Part shown: in pieces, positions 48,301-56,582 of the stretch
Position numbering within the stretch: position 1 is the first letter of the stretch
Layout: the number at the start of each line of letters is the position of its first letter
Assembly (NCBI RefSeq): GCF_042852765.1
Contig: NZ_AP031414.1
Strand: one strand, 5' to 3'
Length of the DNA stretch: 64,000 nucleotides
From: Schaedlerella glycyrrhizinilytica_A
GTDB lineage: Bacteria > Bacillota > Clostridia > Lachnospirales > Lachnospiraceae
The notes under the pieces: generated by a model
Told to the model about the DNA's origin: nothing
The model's input: only the letters and a program-made list of their open reading frames with translations
Database searches by the model: none
Translations under genes and position numbers: made by a program

Positions 48301-49594
48301 GATCCACCCGGCATCCATTGAAAAAGTACCGTTTACAAAGGAAATGCGCAAAACACATACGATCCTCTGCCCGCAGATGTCACCGATCCATTTTGAGCTT
48401 CTGGAACCGGCATTTCGTGCAAGCGGATACCATATGGAAGTTCTGCCGAACGACAACAAGCAGGCTGTGGATGTGGGCTTAAAGTATGTCAACAACGACG
48501 CCTGCTACCCATCGCTGATCGTCGTCGGTCAGATCATGGATGCGATCCTCTCCGGAAAATATGACACCGACCGCCTGGCCATCGTCATCACCCAGACCGG
48601 AGGCGGATGCCGTGCTTCCAACTACATCGGATTTATCCGGCGCGCATTGAAAAAAGCCGGTTACGCACATATCCCGGTGATCTCGGTCAACTTAAGTGGT
48701 CTTGAAGCCAATCCAGGTTTTAAACTGACACCGATGCTGGCGATCCGTGGATTATATGCCGCGGTATTCGGGGACATTTTCATGAAATGTGTCTACCGGA
48801 TCCGCCCTTATGAAGCCGTACCGGGAACAACAAACGAAATCCATCGCAAATGGGTCAATGTGTGCAAGCAGTTCGTCTCCGAGGGTTATCCGTCCAGAAG
48901 ACGTTTCAAAAAATTATGTCGGGAGATCATCGAAGATTTTGACCGGATCGAACTTCTGGATATGAAAAAGCCGAGAGTCGGCATCGTCGGAGAGATCCTT
49001 GTAAAATTCCACCCGGCTGCCAACAATCATCTGGTGGATCTGCTGGAAAACGAGGGAGCGGAAGCCGTCGTACCGGATCTGCTGGATTTCCTGCTTTATT
49101 GTTTCTATAACCAGAATTTCAAAGTATCAAACCTCGGCATGAAGAAGTCAAAAGCTCTGCTCGGAAATCTTGGGATCAAAGCGTTGGAATGGCTGAGAAT
49201 GCCTGCGACAAAAGCATTCCGGGAGAGCCGGCATTTCAACCCGCCGGCAAAGATCGAAGATCTTGCCGAAATGGCATCGAAGATCGTTTCCCTCGGCAAC
49301 CAGACCGGAGAGGGTTGGTTTCTGACCGGGGAAATGTTGGAACTGATCCAGAGCGGCGCTGGCAATATCGTCTGCACGCAGCCATTCGCCTGTCTTCCGA
49401 ACCATGTTGTCGGAAAAGGCGTTATCAAAGAACTGCGCAGACTCTATCCGCATTCCAATATTGTCGCGATCGATTTCGATCCGGGTGCAAGTGAAGTAAA
49501 CCAATTGAACCGAATCAAATTGATGCTCTCTACTGCAAATAAAAATCTGCAGGCAGAACTGGAAAAGGAACAGTCCGCACAGTCAGACCTGTAA
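45317..49594 (+). CDS. Acyl-CoA dehydratase activase-related multidomain protein
   Basis: A 1425-residue protein with two tandem BadF/HgdC-type ASKHA ATPase domains (IDIGSTTVKIAVL near residue 10; IDAGSTTTKAALV near 325), each with an iron-sulfur-binding Cys region (NGVCAGGTGSF; EACSSGCGSF). A Cys-rich link (KCKGCTNNCRL) leads to a DUF2229 part and a C-terminal region like the HgdB dehydratase subunit. Relatives donate electrons to 2-hydroxyacyl-CoA dehydratases or reduce double-cubane proteins. No classical dehydratase genes are adjacent, so its substrate is unknown. GAGGG precedes the ATG. Confidence 0.9.
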   Translation: MKQNELHTLGIDIGSTTVKIAVLNNENEVLFSDYERHFANIQETLSDLLGRALYALGPIRVSPVITGSGGLTLAKHLGVPFIQEVIAVSTALQDYAPQTDVAIELGGEDAKIIYFEGSNVEQRMNGVCAGGTGSFIDQMASLLQTDASGLNEYAKHYQALYSIAARCGVFAKSDIQPLINEGASKADLSASIFQAVVNQTISGLACGKPIRGHVAFLGGPLHFLSELRAAFIRTLKLDDEHIIAPNHSHLFAAIGSALNSKKDTPVALRTLQERLAAKIEMEFEGERLEPLFATTEEYESFTERHAKHHVPVTDLSTYKGKAFLGIDAGSTTTKAALVGEDGTLLYSFYHNNEGDPLGTTISAIKDIYSQLPEDVEIVHSCSTGYGEALIKAALLLDEGEVETVSHYYAASFFEPDVDCILDIGGQDMKCIKIKNQTVDSVQLNEACSSGCGSFIETFAKSLNYSVEDFAHEALYAQNPIDLGTRCTVFMNSKVKQAQKEGAAVADISAGLAYSVIKNALFKVIKVSDASELGNHIVVQGGTFYNNAVLRSFEKIAGCEAIRPDIAGIMGAFGAALIARERYVECEGTTMLSIDEIEALEYSTTLTKCKGCTNNCRLTISHFSGGRKFITGNRCERGLGKAKTENKMPNLFAYKLKRYFGYEPLDEKDAPRGSIGIPRVLNQYENYPFWFTFFTKLGFRVVLSPASTRKIYELGIDSIPSESECYPAKLAHGHVQWLINAGIKHIFYPSIPYERNEFKDANNHYNCPIVTSYPENIKNNMDPIVHGDVDFIHPFLNFQSEETIFYRLRDELGQKFALTDEEIRQAVHAAWEELAACRNDMRKKGEETIRFLNETGNRGIVLAGRPYHIDPEVNHGIPELITSYNIAVLTEDSISHLNPVERPLNVMDQWMYHSRLYAAANYVKTVDNLDLIQLNSFGCGLDAVTTDQVAEILTNSDKIYTSLKIDEVNNLGAARIRIRSLLAAIRVREQHKIERTIHPASIEKVPFTKEMRKTHTILCPQMSPIHFELLEPAFRASGYHMEVLPNDNKQAVDVGLKYVNNDACYPSLIVVGQIMDAILSGKYDTDRLAIVITQTGGGCRASNYIGFIRRALKKAGYAHIPVISVNLSGLEANPGFKLTPMLAIRGLYAAVFGDIFMKCVYRIRPYEAVPGTTNEIHRKWVNVCKQFVSEGYPSRRRFKKLCREIIEDFDRIELLDMKKPRVGIVGEILVKFHPAANNHLVDLLENEGAEAVVPDLLDFLLYCFYNQNFKVSNLGMKKSKALLGNLGIKALEWLRMPATKAFRESRHFNPPAKIEDLAEMASKIVSLGNQTGEGWFLTGEMLELIQSGAGNIVCTQPFACLPNHVVGKGVIKELRRLYPHSNIVAIDFDPGASEVNQLNRIKLMLSTANKNLQAELEKEQSAQSDL

Positions 49595-49601
49595 TTTACA
49601 A

Positions 49602-49651
49602 GGAGCGCGGCTTCATAGATCGATCATCTATGAAGCTGCGCTCCTTTTTTT
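49602..49651 (+). terminator. Terminator after activase-type gene
   Basis: GGAGCGCGGCTTCATAGAT pairs with ATCTATGAAGCTGCGCTCC, followed by seven T residues. It lies seven bases before the second copy of the dispersed repeat. Confidence 0.92.
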
Positions 49652-49657
49652 GTAAAG

Positions 49658-49741
49658 GCGACGAGCCAAAGTCCGGGCTTGCCCGAGACCTTGGCGACTG
49701 CTTACAATCCCGGAATGTGCCTTTTGGCACTTCCGGTGATT
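49658..49741 (+). repeat. 84-bp dispersed two-hairpin repeat, copy B
   Basis: The inverted partner of 1736-1819, 83 of 84 bases identical. It lies between the terminator of the activase-type gene and the end of the HAD gene. In both copies the strand starting GCGACGAGCC is the sense strand of the nearest linked transcript. Confidence 0.85.
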
Positions 49742-49778
49742 CTTTTTAACTTCTCTTTTCGTTTTCCGTTTTTATTTT

Positions 49779-50450
49779 TCATTTTCTGCTTTCCGTCCGC
49801 AGGATTTCCCAAATCTGTCCCGGTGTCTCCGCGATCCACTCCGCTCCGGCTTTTTCCAGTTCTTCCCTGCTTCCATATCCGTACAGTACGCCCATCGAAT
49901 GAATCCCGGTCTGTTTTGCGCCAAGAATATCATGTTCCCGGTCTCCGATCATCAGCACACTGTCCCTGTCATCTCTTTTTCTTCCGATTCCTTCTTCTGC
50001 AAGCACATATTCGATCACTTCACATTTTTTCGTTCTTCTTCCATCCATCAATGCACCGCCGATCCGGTCAAAATATGATGCAAACGAAAAATGTTCTGCA
50101 ATCTGTACTGCAAACGTCTCCGGTTTTGACGTCGCCATACAAATACGAAATCCGGATGCTTTCAATTGTTCCAGCAATCCGATCACGCCCGCATACACTT
50201 TATTTTCAAAGATGCCCCGCTCCGTATAGTATTCCCGATAAATAGAAACCGCCCGTTTCCCCTCTTCTTCCGATACATTTAAAAACTGTTGGAACTGCGT
50301 CTGGAGCGGAGGACCGATAAAGCTGCGCAATTGAGCCTCCGTCGCAGTTTTTTCGTATCGTTCCAACGTATAGCGCACTGCATTCATGATCCCCTCTCCG
50401 GAATCGGTAAGCGTTCCGTCAAGATCAAATAAAATCGTCTTGATATCCAT
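49779..50450 (-). CDS. HAD-family phosphatase (phosphoglycolate phosphatase-like)
   Basis: A 223-residue HAD hydrolase with the nucleophile motif FDLDGTLTDS (about residues 6-15), TSKPETF for motif II and MIGDREHDILGAK for motif IV. The helical cap matches the Gph/PpaX group, which removes phosphate from small metabolites. The start at MDIKTILFDLDG is chosen because an earlier in-frame start would add a charged tail not seen in the family. It is nearly contiguous with the GreA-type gene. Confidence 0.9.
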   Translation of the reverse strand: MDIKTILFDLDGTLTDSGEGIMNAVRYTLERYEKTATEAQLRSFIGPPLQTQFQQFLNVSEEEGKRAVSIYREYYTERGIFENKVYAGVIGLLEQLKASGFRICMATSKPETFAVQIAEHFSFASYFDRIGGALMDGRRTKKCEVIEYVLAEEGIGRKRDDRDSVLMIGDREHDILGAKQTGIHSMGVLYGYGSREELEKAGAEWIAETPGQIWEILRTESRK

Positions 50451-50500
50451 TCTTTTCTCGCCCTTTCCTTTTTCCTGTTCCCTTACAAATCTGATCCTGC

Positions 50501-51025
50501 TCAATAACTTCGGATATGGTCGTTTTCGTCTTCCTGTGTGTTCAAGATTTTTCTGATCACAACATAATACCCATAATCCGCATTCACTTTGATATATACC
50601 CTGTCATTCTCTTTGTGTCCGAGAATCGCTTTTCCAAGCGGCGAATCAATGCTGATCAGACCATTGACAGAACTTCCCCTCACTGATGTTACAAGCCGGT
50701 ATGTCTCTGTCTCATCGTCATCTTCCATATAAAGCTCCACCGTATTGTTGATCCCAACTTCATCTTCTTTGGAAGTATCATCCACGATCTCCGCCGTCTT
50801 CAACATCCTCTCCAGATAACGGATGCGGCTTTCATTCCGGTTTTTGTCCTTTTTTGCCGCATGGTATTCAAAATTCTCACTCAGATCTCCGTGCGCACGC
50901 GCTTCTTTTACTGCCTCAATCATTTCTTTCCTTACAACCAGCTTCCGGTGTTCAATCTCTTCCTGAATCTTTTTCACATCACTTTTCGTCAATTTATCAC
51001 GCAACTCTTTCACTTTCCTTTCCAA
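50501..51025 (-). CDS. GreA/GreB-family transcript cleavage factor
   Basis: A 174-residue protein with an N-terminal coiled coil and the acidic tip ARAHGDLSENFEYHAAK (about residues 43-59), which enters the RNA polymerase secondary channel to rescue stalled complexes. A C-terminal FKBP-like domain follows (SPLGKAILGHKENDRVYIKV). Its start overlaps the helicase gene by 16 bp. Since genomes often carry a separate canonical greA, this could be a second family member. Confidence 0.9.
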   Translation of the reverse strand: MERKVKELRDKLTKSDVKKIQEEIEHRKLVVRKEMIEAVKEARAHGDLSENFEYHAAKKDKNRNESRIRYLERMLKTAEIVDDTSKEDEVGINNTVELYMEDDDETETYRLVTSVRGSSVNGLISIDSPLGKAILGHKENDRVYIKVNADYGYYVVIRKILNTQEDENDHIRSY

Positions 51026-53373
51026 AATTTTTCCGTGATCTTTGTCACTTCATTCAAATTACATATCTGATATCCGCTCCATTCCCGCGGAAACATCTCC
51101 CGATACCGTCTTCCAAGAAAACGATCGTCCAAAAGCAGGATCACGCCCTTATCCTCCTCAGTCCGTATCACTCTCCCCGCCGACTGCAGGACTTTATTCA
51201 TTCCCGGATATAAATAAGCAAAATCGAACCCTGACATCCCCATCCTGTCAAAAAACTGCCGGATCAGTTCCCGTTCCGTACACACCTGAGGAATCCCGGT
51301 TCCAACGATCGCTGCGCCGATCAGTCGGTCTGCAGTCAGATCGATCCCCTCCGAAAAGATTCCTCCCATCACGCAGAATCCGACCAGTGATCCCACCCTC
51401 TCTTCCTCAAAATTTTCCAGAAAAATCTCTCTTGCCTCTTCTCCCATAAACTGTGACTGTAAAATACATTCCACTGTTTGAATACCGGATTGCTCCAACA
51501 ATTCCATAAAACAGGCATAAACATCTTCCATAAAGCGATATGATGGAAAAAACACCATATAATTGCCTGTCTTTCCAAGAACCATCTGCAAAATGTACGC
51601 CGCAAACCTCTCGTACATCTTTTCAGACCGCATCGTATATTTTGTACTGACATCTCTTCCAAACAGCAGCAAACGGTGCTTTTCCGGGAACATCGATTCC
51701 GCATAAACCGCATAGTCGTCCGTCTCCGTACTCAGTAATTTCTTATAATAATGGATCGGCAAAAGTGTAGCGGAAAAGAATATCGTGCTGTTCCCTTGTT
51801 CCAGATAACTTTGCAGATTGACCGATGGATTGACACAGAGCAGTTTCAGCCGAAACCGTCCTCCCGCCTCCAGTTCAGTATAGATCACATAATTTTCATC
51901 CAGCACATCATAAATATTCAGGAAATCCCGAACCTGAAAATAAAACTCCAGTACCTGTTCTCTCTTTTCGCCCGCCTCGCACTCTTCCAGATACTTTTCC
52001 ATTTCTCCGATCACATTCATCAATTTTAACGCAATATGAGAAACACTCTCCTGTATCTGATATGTTTCGCATTCTTTCTTTAATTCCAACAACTGTTTGT
52101 TACATTCATCCAAACGTTTCGCCAGTTTGGGCGCTTCCGCCTTTACAAGCCGTCGGATCGAAAGAATATCTTCTTTATAGATCGCCGCACTGTACATCTC
52201 CCTGCCGCGTTCTACCAGATTATGCGCCTCATCGATCAGAAACAAATAGCCTCCGCTTCCCCCATCCGAGAAAAATCGCTTCAAATGTGCATTCGGATCA
52301 AACACATAATTGTAATCGCAAATGACCGCATCTACCCAAAGCGCAATATCCAGACTCATCTCAAACGGACAGACCTGAAATTTCTGCGCCTGTTCTTCCA
52401 ACACTTCCCTTGTCAGTTCTTCTGTATGACTGATCAGGTCAAAAACCGCATCATTCACCCGGTCATAATGCCCTTTTGCGTACGGACACGCTTCTGGATT
52501 GCATTCCGGTGTATCACAAAAACAGATTTTTTCTTTCGCAGTCAGCGTGATGACTTTATAACGCAGTCCTGTGCCGCGCAATGTGTCAAATGCCTGCTCT
52601 GCGACTGTCCTCGTGATCGTCTTGGCGGTCAGGTAGAAAATTTTCTCCCCCAACTCTTCCCCCACAGCTCGTACCGCCGGAAAAATCGTCGCCATCGTCT
52701 TTCCCACTCCGGTCGGCGCCTGAATGAATAACTTCTTCTTCCTGAGAATCGTCCTGTATACAGAAGATACCAATTCCCGCTGTCCCTCTCTGTACGGAAA
52801 TGGAAATTCGGTCCTGCGAATCGAGTTGTTCCGAAGTTCTTTCCATTCAATCTGATATCTCGCCCATTTTTCATAAGCATGTACCAGTTCTTCAAACCAT
52901 TTTTTTAGTTCCCCGACAGAATATGTCTCCCGAAACCGCTTGATCTCCTCAGTTTCTAAATTACAATATGTCATCTGGACGCCGATTTCTTCCAAGGCAT
53001 TCTGCGTTCCGTAAAAAAACGCATAACATTTTGCCTGTGCAAGATGCACGCCCACCGGTCCGGTAATGTGATCCAGATCACGCATCACACCTTTGATCTC
53101 ATCGATCACGATCCCATCCGCCTCTTCCATGATTCCGTCTGCTCTTCCCTCGATCTGTAACATAAAACAGTCGCACGGGTATTGGAATTTCAACGGAACC
53201 TCTGCCCGGTATCCGCTTCCCATTCTTTTCTGGATCTTCCGGTGCAGTCTGCTTCCCTGCTGCATGGCATCTTTTTCCATACTTCCCGATATCCGATTGT
53301 CAATGTCTCCCTCCCGCAAAATAAATTCCACGAGATTCCGGACCGAAATCCGGATCGTCTGTATTTCTTCCAT
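51010..53373 (-). CDS. XPD/DinG-like helicase with nuclease-like N-terminus
   Basis: A 787-residue superfamily 2 helicase. The N-terminal 190 residues contain GRADGIMEEADGIVIDEIKG, resembling a PD-(D/E)XK (Cas4/RecB-like) nuclease core. The helicase follows, with Walker A APTGVGKT (about residue 222), an iron-sulfur-type Cys cluster (CFCDTPECNPEACPYAKG and a later CPFE), LIDEAHN, and motif VI-like GRVIRTEEDKG. It probably unwinds damaged or structured DNA. It is followed with overlap by the GreA-type gene. Confidence 0.88.
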   Translation of the reverse strand: MEEIQTIRISVRNLVEFILREGDIDNRISGSMEKDAMQQGSRLHRKIQKRMGSGYRAEVPLKFQYPCDCFMLQIEGRADGIMEEADGIVIDEIKGVMRDLDHITGPVGVHLAQAKCYAFFYGTQNALEEIGVQMTYCNLETEEIKRFRETYSVGELKKWFEELVHAYEKWARYQIEWKELRNNSIRRTEFPFPYREGQRELVSSVYRTILRKKKLFIQAPTGVGKTMATIFPAVRAVGEELGEKIFYLTAKTITRTVAEQAFDTLRGTGLRYKVITLTAKEKICFCDTPECNPEACPYAKGHYDRVNDAVFDLISHTEELTREVLEEQAQKFQVCPFEMSLDIALWVDAVICDYNYVFDPNAHLKRFFSDGGSGGYLFLIDEAHNLVERGREMYSAAIYKEDILSIRRLVKAEAPKLAKRLDECNKQLLELKKECETYQIQESVSHIALKLMNVIGEMEKYLEECEAGEKREQVLEFYFQVRDFLNIYDVLDENYVIYTELEAGGRFRLKLLCVNPSVNLQSYLEQGNSTIFFSATLLPIHYYKKLLSTETDDYAVYAESMFPEKHRLLLFGRDVSTKYTMRSEKMYERFAAYILQMVLGKTGNYMVFFPSYRFMEDVYACFMELLEQSGIQTVECILQSQFMGEEAREIFLENFEEERVGSLVGFCVMGGIFSEGIDLTADRLIGAAIVGTGIPQVCTERELIRQFFDRMGMSGFDFAYLYPGMNKVLQSAGRVIRTEEDKGVILLLDDRFLGRRYREMFPREWSGYQICNLNEVTKITEKFWKGK

Positions 53374-53382
53374 TCCAAACCT

Positions 53383-54279
53383 CTAAATCACAACCGTAAA
53401 ATGTACATAATTTTCCTGTTCGATCTCTTCCTGTCCAACCGTGATTTCACCGCCCGCTTTCTCTACAAGTGATTTCACACGCGCCAGACCGATTCCTCTC
53501 TGTTTCTGTGTTCCTTTATCTTCTTTCGTAGAATATCCGTAAGAAAAGAACTGTCCGATTTCTTCGATTGAAAGTTTCCGATATCGATTCAGGATTTCAA
53601 ATACAAGGCGATCATCCTGAGAATCCAGAAAGATCTTTACTCTTCCTCCGGTCTCCACACTTGCTTCATACGCATTATCCGCCAGACTTCCGATCACTTC
53701 GATCAACGTATGTTCCGATACCCGTGAAAGGATCTCCCAGTTTCTTACCTCCACATCCGTCTCAATCCCATCCGGAGCATTCACGATCTTGCTGTACAGA
53801 AATCCTGCCAGTACTTTATCGCTGATCCTGAGAAGCGGCAGATAACGGTTTGCGGAATCTCTGCGTACTTCATGGATATATGCAGACTGACACTCCACCA
53901 GCTGATCGTAATCATCTACGGTCAGATGCATATTCAGGATCGCATTGATATGATTGTCAAACTCATGCTGTCTGACCCGGATTTCTTTTACAAGTTCTTC
54001 CAGCGGCTGAATATACAACTGATAAAGTTTCAGTTCACGTTCCTGATTCCGAATTTCTTCTTCGTTTAACTTCTGATTGATCGTCCCCCATATGATCGCT
54101 GTTAAAAACAAGATAAATACAAGGATCACTTTCAGGTTCAACGTACCGCTTATGATCAGATCCGCCACAAGGTAGACTGCGATCACCAGAGACACCATGC
54201 AGAACATCCGATACAAATGTCTCCTTGTGCGTTTCCCCATCTGCTGTTTTCCCTGCTTGTTTGTCTGCGTTCTTCTCAT
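53383..54279 (-). CDS. AgrC-like sensor histidine kinase (GHKL)
   Basis: A 298-residue kinase with two N-terminal hydrophobic helices (about residues 25-68), a phosphoacceptor His in RVRQHEFDNHINAI (near residue 108), and a GHKL ATPase domain with LADNAYEAS and RGIGLARVKSLVE. The short membrane part lacks the six or seven helices of peptide-sensing AgrC, so its input is unclear. The start codon is ambiguous; an ATG 39 bp downstream is possible. It follows its response regulator by 17 bp. Confidence 0.88.
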   Translation of the reverse strand: MRRTQTNKQGKQQMGKRTRRHLYRMFCMVSLVIAVYLVADLIISGTLNLKVILVFILFLTAIIWGTINQKLNEEEIRNQERELKLYQLYIQPLEELVKEIRVRQHEFDNHINAILNMHLTVDDYDQLVECQSAYIHEVRRDSANRYLPLLRISDKVLAGFLYSKIVNAPDGIETDVEVRNWEILSRVSEHTLIEVIGSLADNAYEASVETGGRVKIFLDSQDDRLVFEILNRYRKLSIEEIGQFFSYGYSTKEDKGTQKQRGIGLARVKSLVEKAGGEITVGQEEIEQENYVHFTVVI

Positions 54280-54296
54280 CGTCCCCTCTGCTTTCG

Positions 54297-55019
54297 CTAT
54301 TTTCCTATCCGCTTTTTTACATCGGCTTTATAGGTAACGCCGATGTCGATCCGTTCTTCATATCCCTCAACTTGTATAACCTGGTTTACCAGATCATAAT
54401 ACATAACCGCATCTTGATTGACCACATACATCCGATGGCACTGAAAAAACTGCTCCTTCGGAAGCTGTTCCAAAAGCTGCCTTATACTCAGATACGGTAC
54501 ATTCAACTGTTCTTCTTTCAGACAAAGACAAACGCCCCTCGGTATTGCTTTGCAGTACACAATTTCACTGCATGAGATCTTGTAATTGATCCCGTCTTTT
54601 TTCACCAAAATGCTTGGTGTATTCCCTGTTCGGATATGAAACAGGACTTTATTCACGATTTCCTCAATCTCCGCCCTGATATATGGTTTTACAATGTATT
54701 GGTAACAATGCAGCCTCCGATACGCCTCTATCTCCAATCCTGCGATCGATGTGACCATCACAAGAGGCGTAAACTCATACTGCTGCATCGAACGCACTTC
54801 TTCCGCAAACCAGATCCCCGATCGATCCTCTTCCTCTTCTCTATTCAAATGAATATCCAAAAGGAATAAATCAAAAGAAACGGCGCTGCGAAGCAGCAGT
54901 CTGGCACCCGCCAGATCTGCTGCCGCATCCACCGTTATCTGATCCGAAATCTTTTCGAGCATCCGACACAGAGATTCTCTGCTTCTGTCATCATCTTCCA
55001 GCACTAATATCCTTGTCAT
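54297..55019 (-). CDS. LytTR-family response regulator
   Basis: A 240-residue regulator with a receiver domain (RILVLEDDDRS at the start, phosphoacceptor Asp in FLLDIHLNRE near residue 55, VKPY for the conserved Lys) and a C-terminal LytTR DNA-binding domain (FFQCHRMYVVNQDAV). It is the upstream partner of the AgrC-like kinase. No agrB or agrD is nearby. Target genes are not evident from the window. Confidence 0.92.
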   Translation of the reverse strand: MTRILVLEDDDRSRESLCRMLEKISDQITVDAAADLAGARLLLRSAVSFDLFLLDIHLNREEEEDRSGIWFAEEVRSMQQYEFTPLVMVTSIAGLEIEAYRRLHCYQYIVKPYIRAEIEEIVNKVLFHIRTGNTPSILVKKDGINYKISCSEIVYCKAIPRGVCLCLKEEQLNVPYLSIRQLLEQLPKEQFFQCHRMYVVNQDAVMYYDLVNQVIQVEGYEERIDIGVTYKADVKKRIGK

Positions 55020-55057
55020 GTCTCCCTGCTCTTTCGTTCCTGTCTGATCGCCGCCGC

Positions 55058-56005
55058 TTACTTGATGTCTGTGATCTCAGGATGATCTACTCCCGCCACT
55101 TCTGCAATCGTCTTTGTCAATCCTGCAATCCCCTGTAATTCCGACGGAATAATGATCTTCGTCGCTTTACCATCAGCCGCTTTCGCAAATGCCTCCAGAC
55201 TCTTGATCGTCAAAACTGCATTGTCCGCGCCTGCCGCTTTGATAAATTCGATACCCTCAGCTGTTGCTTTCTGCACGCTCCGGATCGCTTCCGCCTGACC
55301 TTCCGCCTCTTTAATCCGTTTCTGCTTCTCCGCCTCTGCTTTCAGGATCGCTGCCTGCTTTGAAGCTTCTGCTTCCAGGATCACCGACTCTTTTTCTCCC
55401 TCCGCAACGAGGATTGTTGATTTCTTTTCACCCTCTGCCCGAAGAATCGCTTCTCGTCGTTCACGCTCCGCTTTCATCTGCTTCTCCATCGCATCTTGGA
55501 TCGCTTTCGGCGGCATGATGTTTTTCAGCTCAACACGGTTGACTTTGATTCCCCATTCATCCGTCGCAATATCCAGGATCGTACGCATCTTTGTATTGAT
55601 CGTCTCTCTGGAAGTCAGCGTCTCATCCAGTTCCAAGTCTCCGATGATATTACGAAGGGTGGTCGCTGTCAGGTTCTCGATCGCCGCGATCGGACTTTCT
55701 ACTCCATATGCATACTTTTTCGGATCTGTGATCTGGAAAAATACAACGGTATCGATCTGCATGGTAACATTATCTTTTGTGATAACTGCCTGCGGTTCAA
55801 AGTCTACAACCTGCTCTTTTAAAGATACTTTCTTTGCCACTTTATCCAGGATCGGGATCTTAAAATGAAGTCCTACTCCCCATGTCTCCTTGTATCCGCC
55901 AAGACGCTCCAGGATATATGCATGTGCCTGCGGCACGATCTTGATGTTAGAAACCAAGATCAGTAAAATAATCACTAAAACCACTGCCCCGATAATAAAT
56001 CCCAT
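55058..56005 (-). CDS. SPFH/stomatin-like membrane protein
   Basis: A 315-residue Band 7 protein with one N-terminal membrane helix (about residues 3-22), the SPFH domain (QAHAYILERLGGYKETWGVG) and a long alanine/glutamate coiled coil (about residues 185-250, with repeated EAEGQAEA-like units). Such proteins form membrane microdomain cages, typically with an NfeD partner, which is encoded three bases upstream here. Classical QmcA layout. Confidence 0.93.
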   Translation of the reverse strand: MGFIIGAVVLVIILLILVSNIKIVPQAHAYILERLGGYKETWGVGLHFKIPILDKVAKKVSLKEQVVDFEPQAVITKDNVTMQIDTVVFFQITDPKKYAYGVESPIAAIENLTATTLRNIIGDLELDETLTSRETINTKMRTILDIATDEWGIKVNRVELKNIMPPKAIQDAMEKQMKAERERREAILRAEGEKKSTILVAEGEKESVILEAEASKQAAILKAEAEKQKRIKEAEGQAEAIRSVQKATAEGIEFIKAAGADNAVLTIKSLEAFAKAADGKATKIIIPSELQGIAGLTKTIAEVAGVDHPEITDIK

Positions 56006-56008
56006 AAC

Positions 56009-56458
56009 TTATTCCTCCTCATACTTTTTTACAATCAGCTTCACACCGGAAATGTTTACAACTTTTGCCAGATCTCCCGGATCCAGTATCACATCATCCC
56101 GTTCTGCTCTGGTCGTCCATTCCAGACCATTTACAACGGCTGTTCCGGTCTGCTGCAGATTGTCAACTTTCTCTGTTATTCTAACCACTTTTCCGATAAT
56201 CCCCTCATAATTCGTCTTTTCATGATGGGAATTGATGTATTTTACCACAAACGGACGGGTAAATACAAGCATCGTGAACGAGACAACCAGAAATGCACCA
56301 ATCTGCCACCAAAGGTTCAATCCTGCCAGATCGAGGATCAACGCCCCCAATGCTCCGCCAGCCATCCAGATCGTAGTCAGTCCCACCGTCGCGATCTCGA
56401 TCACCAGAAACAAGATCAACAATCCGAGCCATACATATACGGTTACTGTGTCCTCCAT
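56009..56458 (-). CDS. NfeD-family membrane protein
   Basis: A 149-residue protein with three hydrophobic helices (about residues 6-75) and a C-terminal OB-fold domain (GIIGKVVRITEKVDNLQQTG onward). It is the short NfeD form without the protease domain. It is the first gene of an operon with the stomatin-like protein, a conserved pair in bacteria and archaea. Confidence 0.92.
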   Translation of the reverse strand: MEDTVTVYVWLGLLILFLVIEIATVGLTTIWMAGGALGALILDLAGLNLWWQIGAFLVVSFTMLVFTRPFVVKYINSHHEKTNYEGIIGKVVRITEKVDNLQQTGTAVVNGLEWTTRAERDDVILDPGDLAKVVNISGVKLIVKKYEEE

Positions 56459-56582
56459 AGTTCTCCCTTCTTTCTCATATTTTCCATCAGCCGGCTCTTC
56501 CTTTTGATGTTGTTCTTATCTTAGTCTGTCTCGCTCTATTATACAATACTTTTTGCGTGAATGCAGTGTTTTTCTGTCTGAA

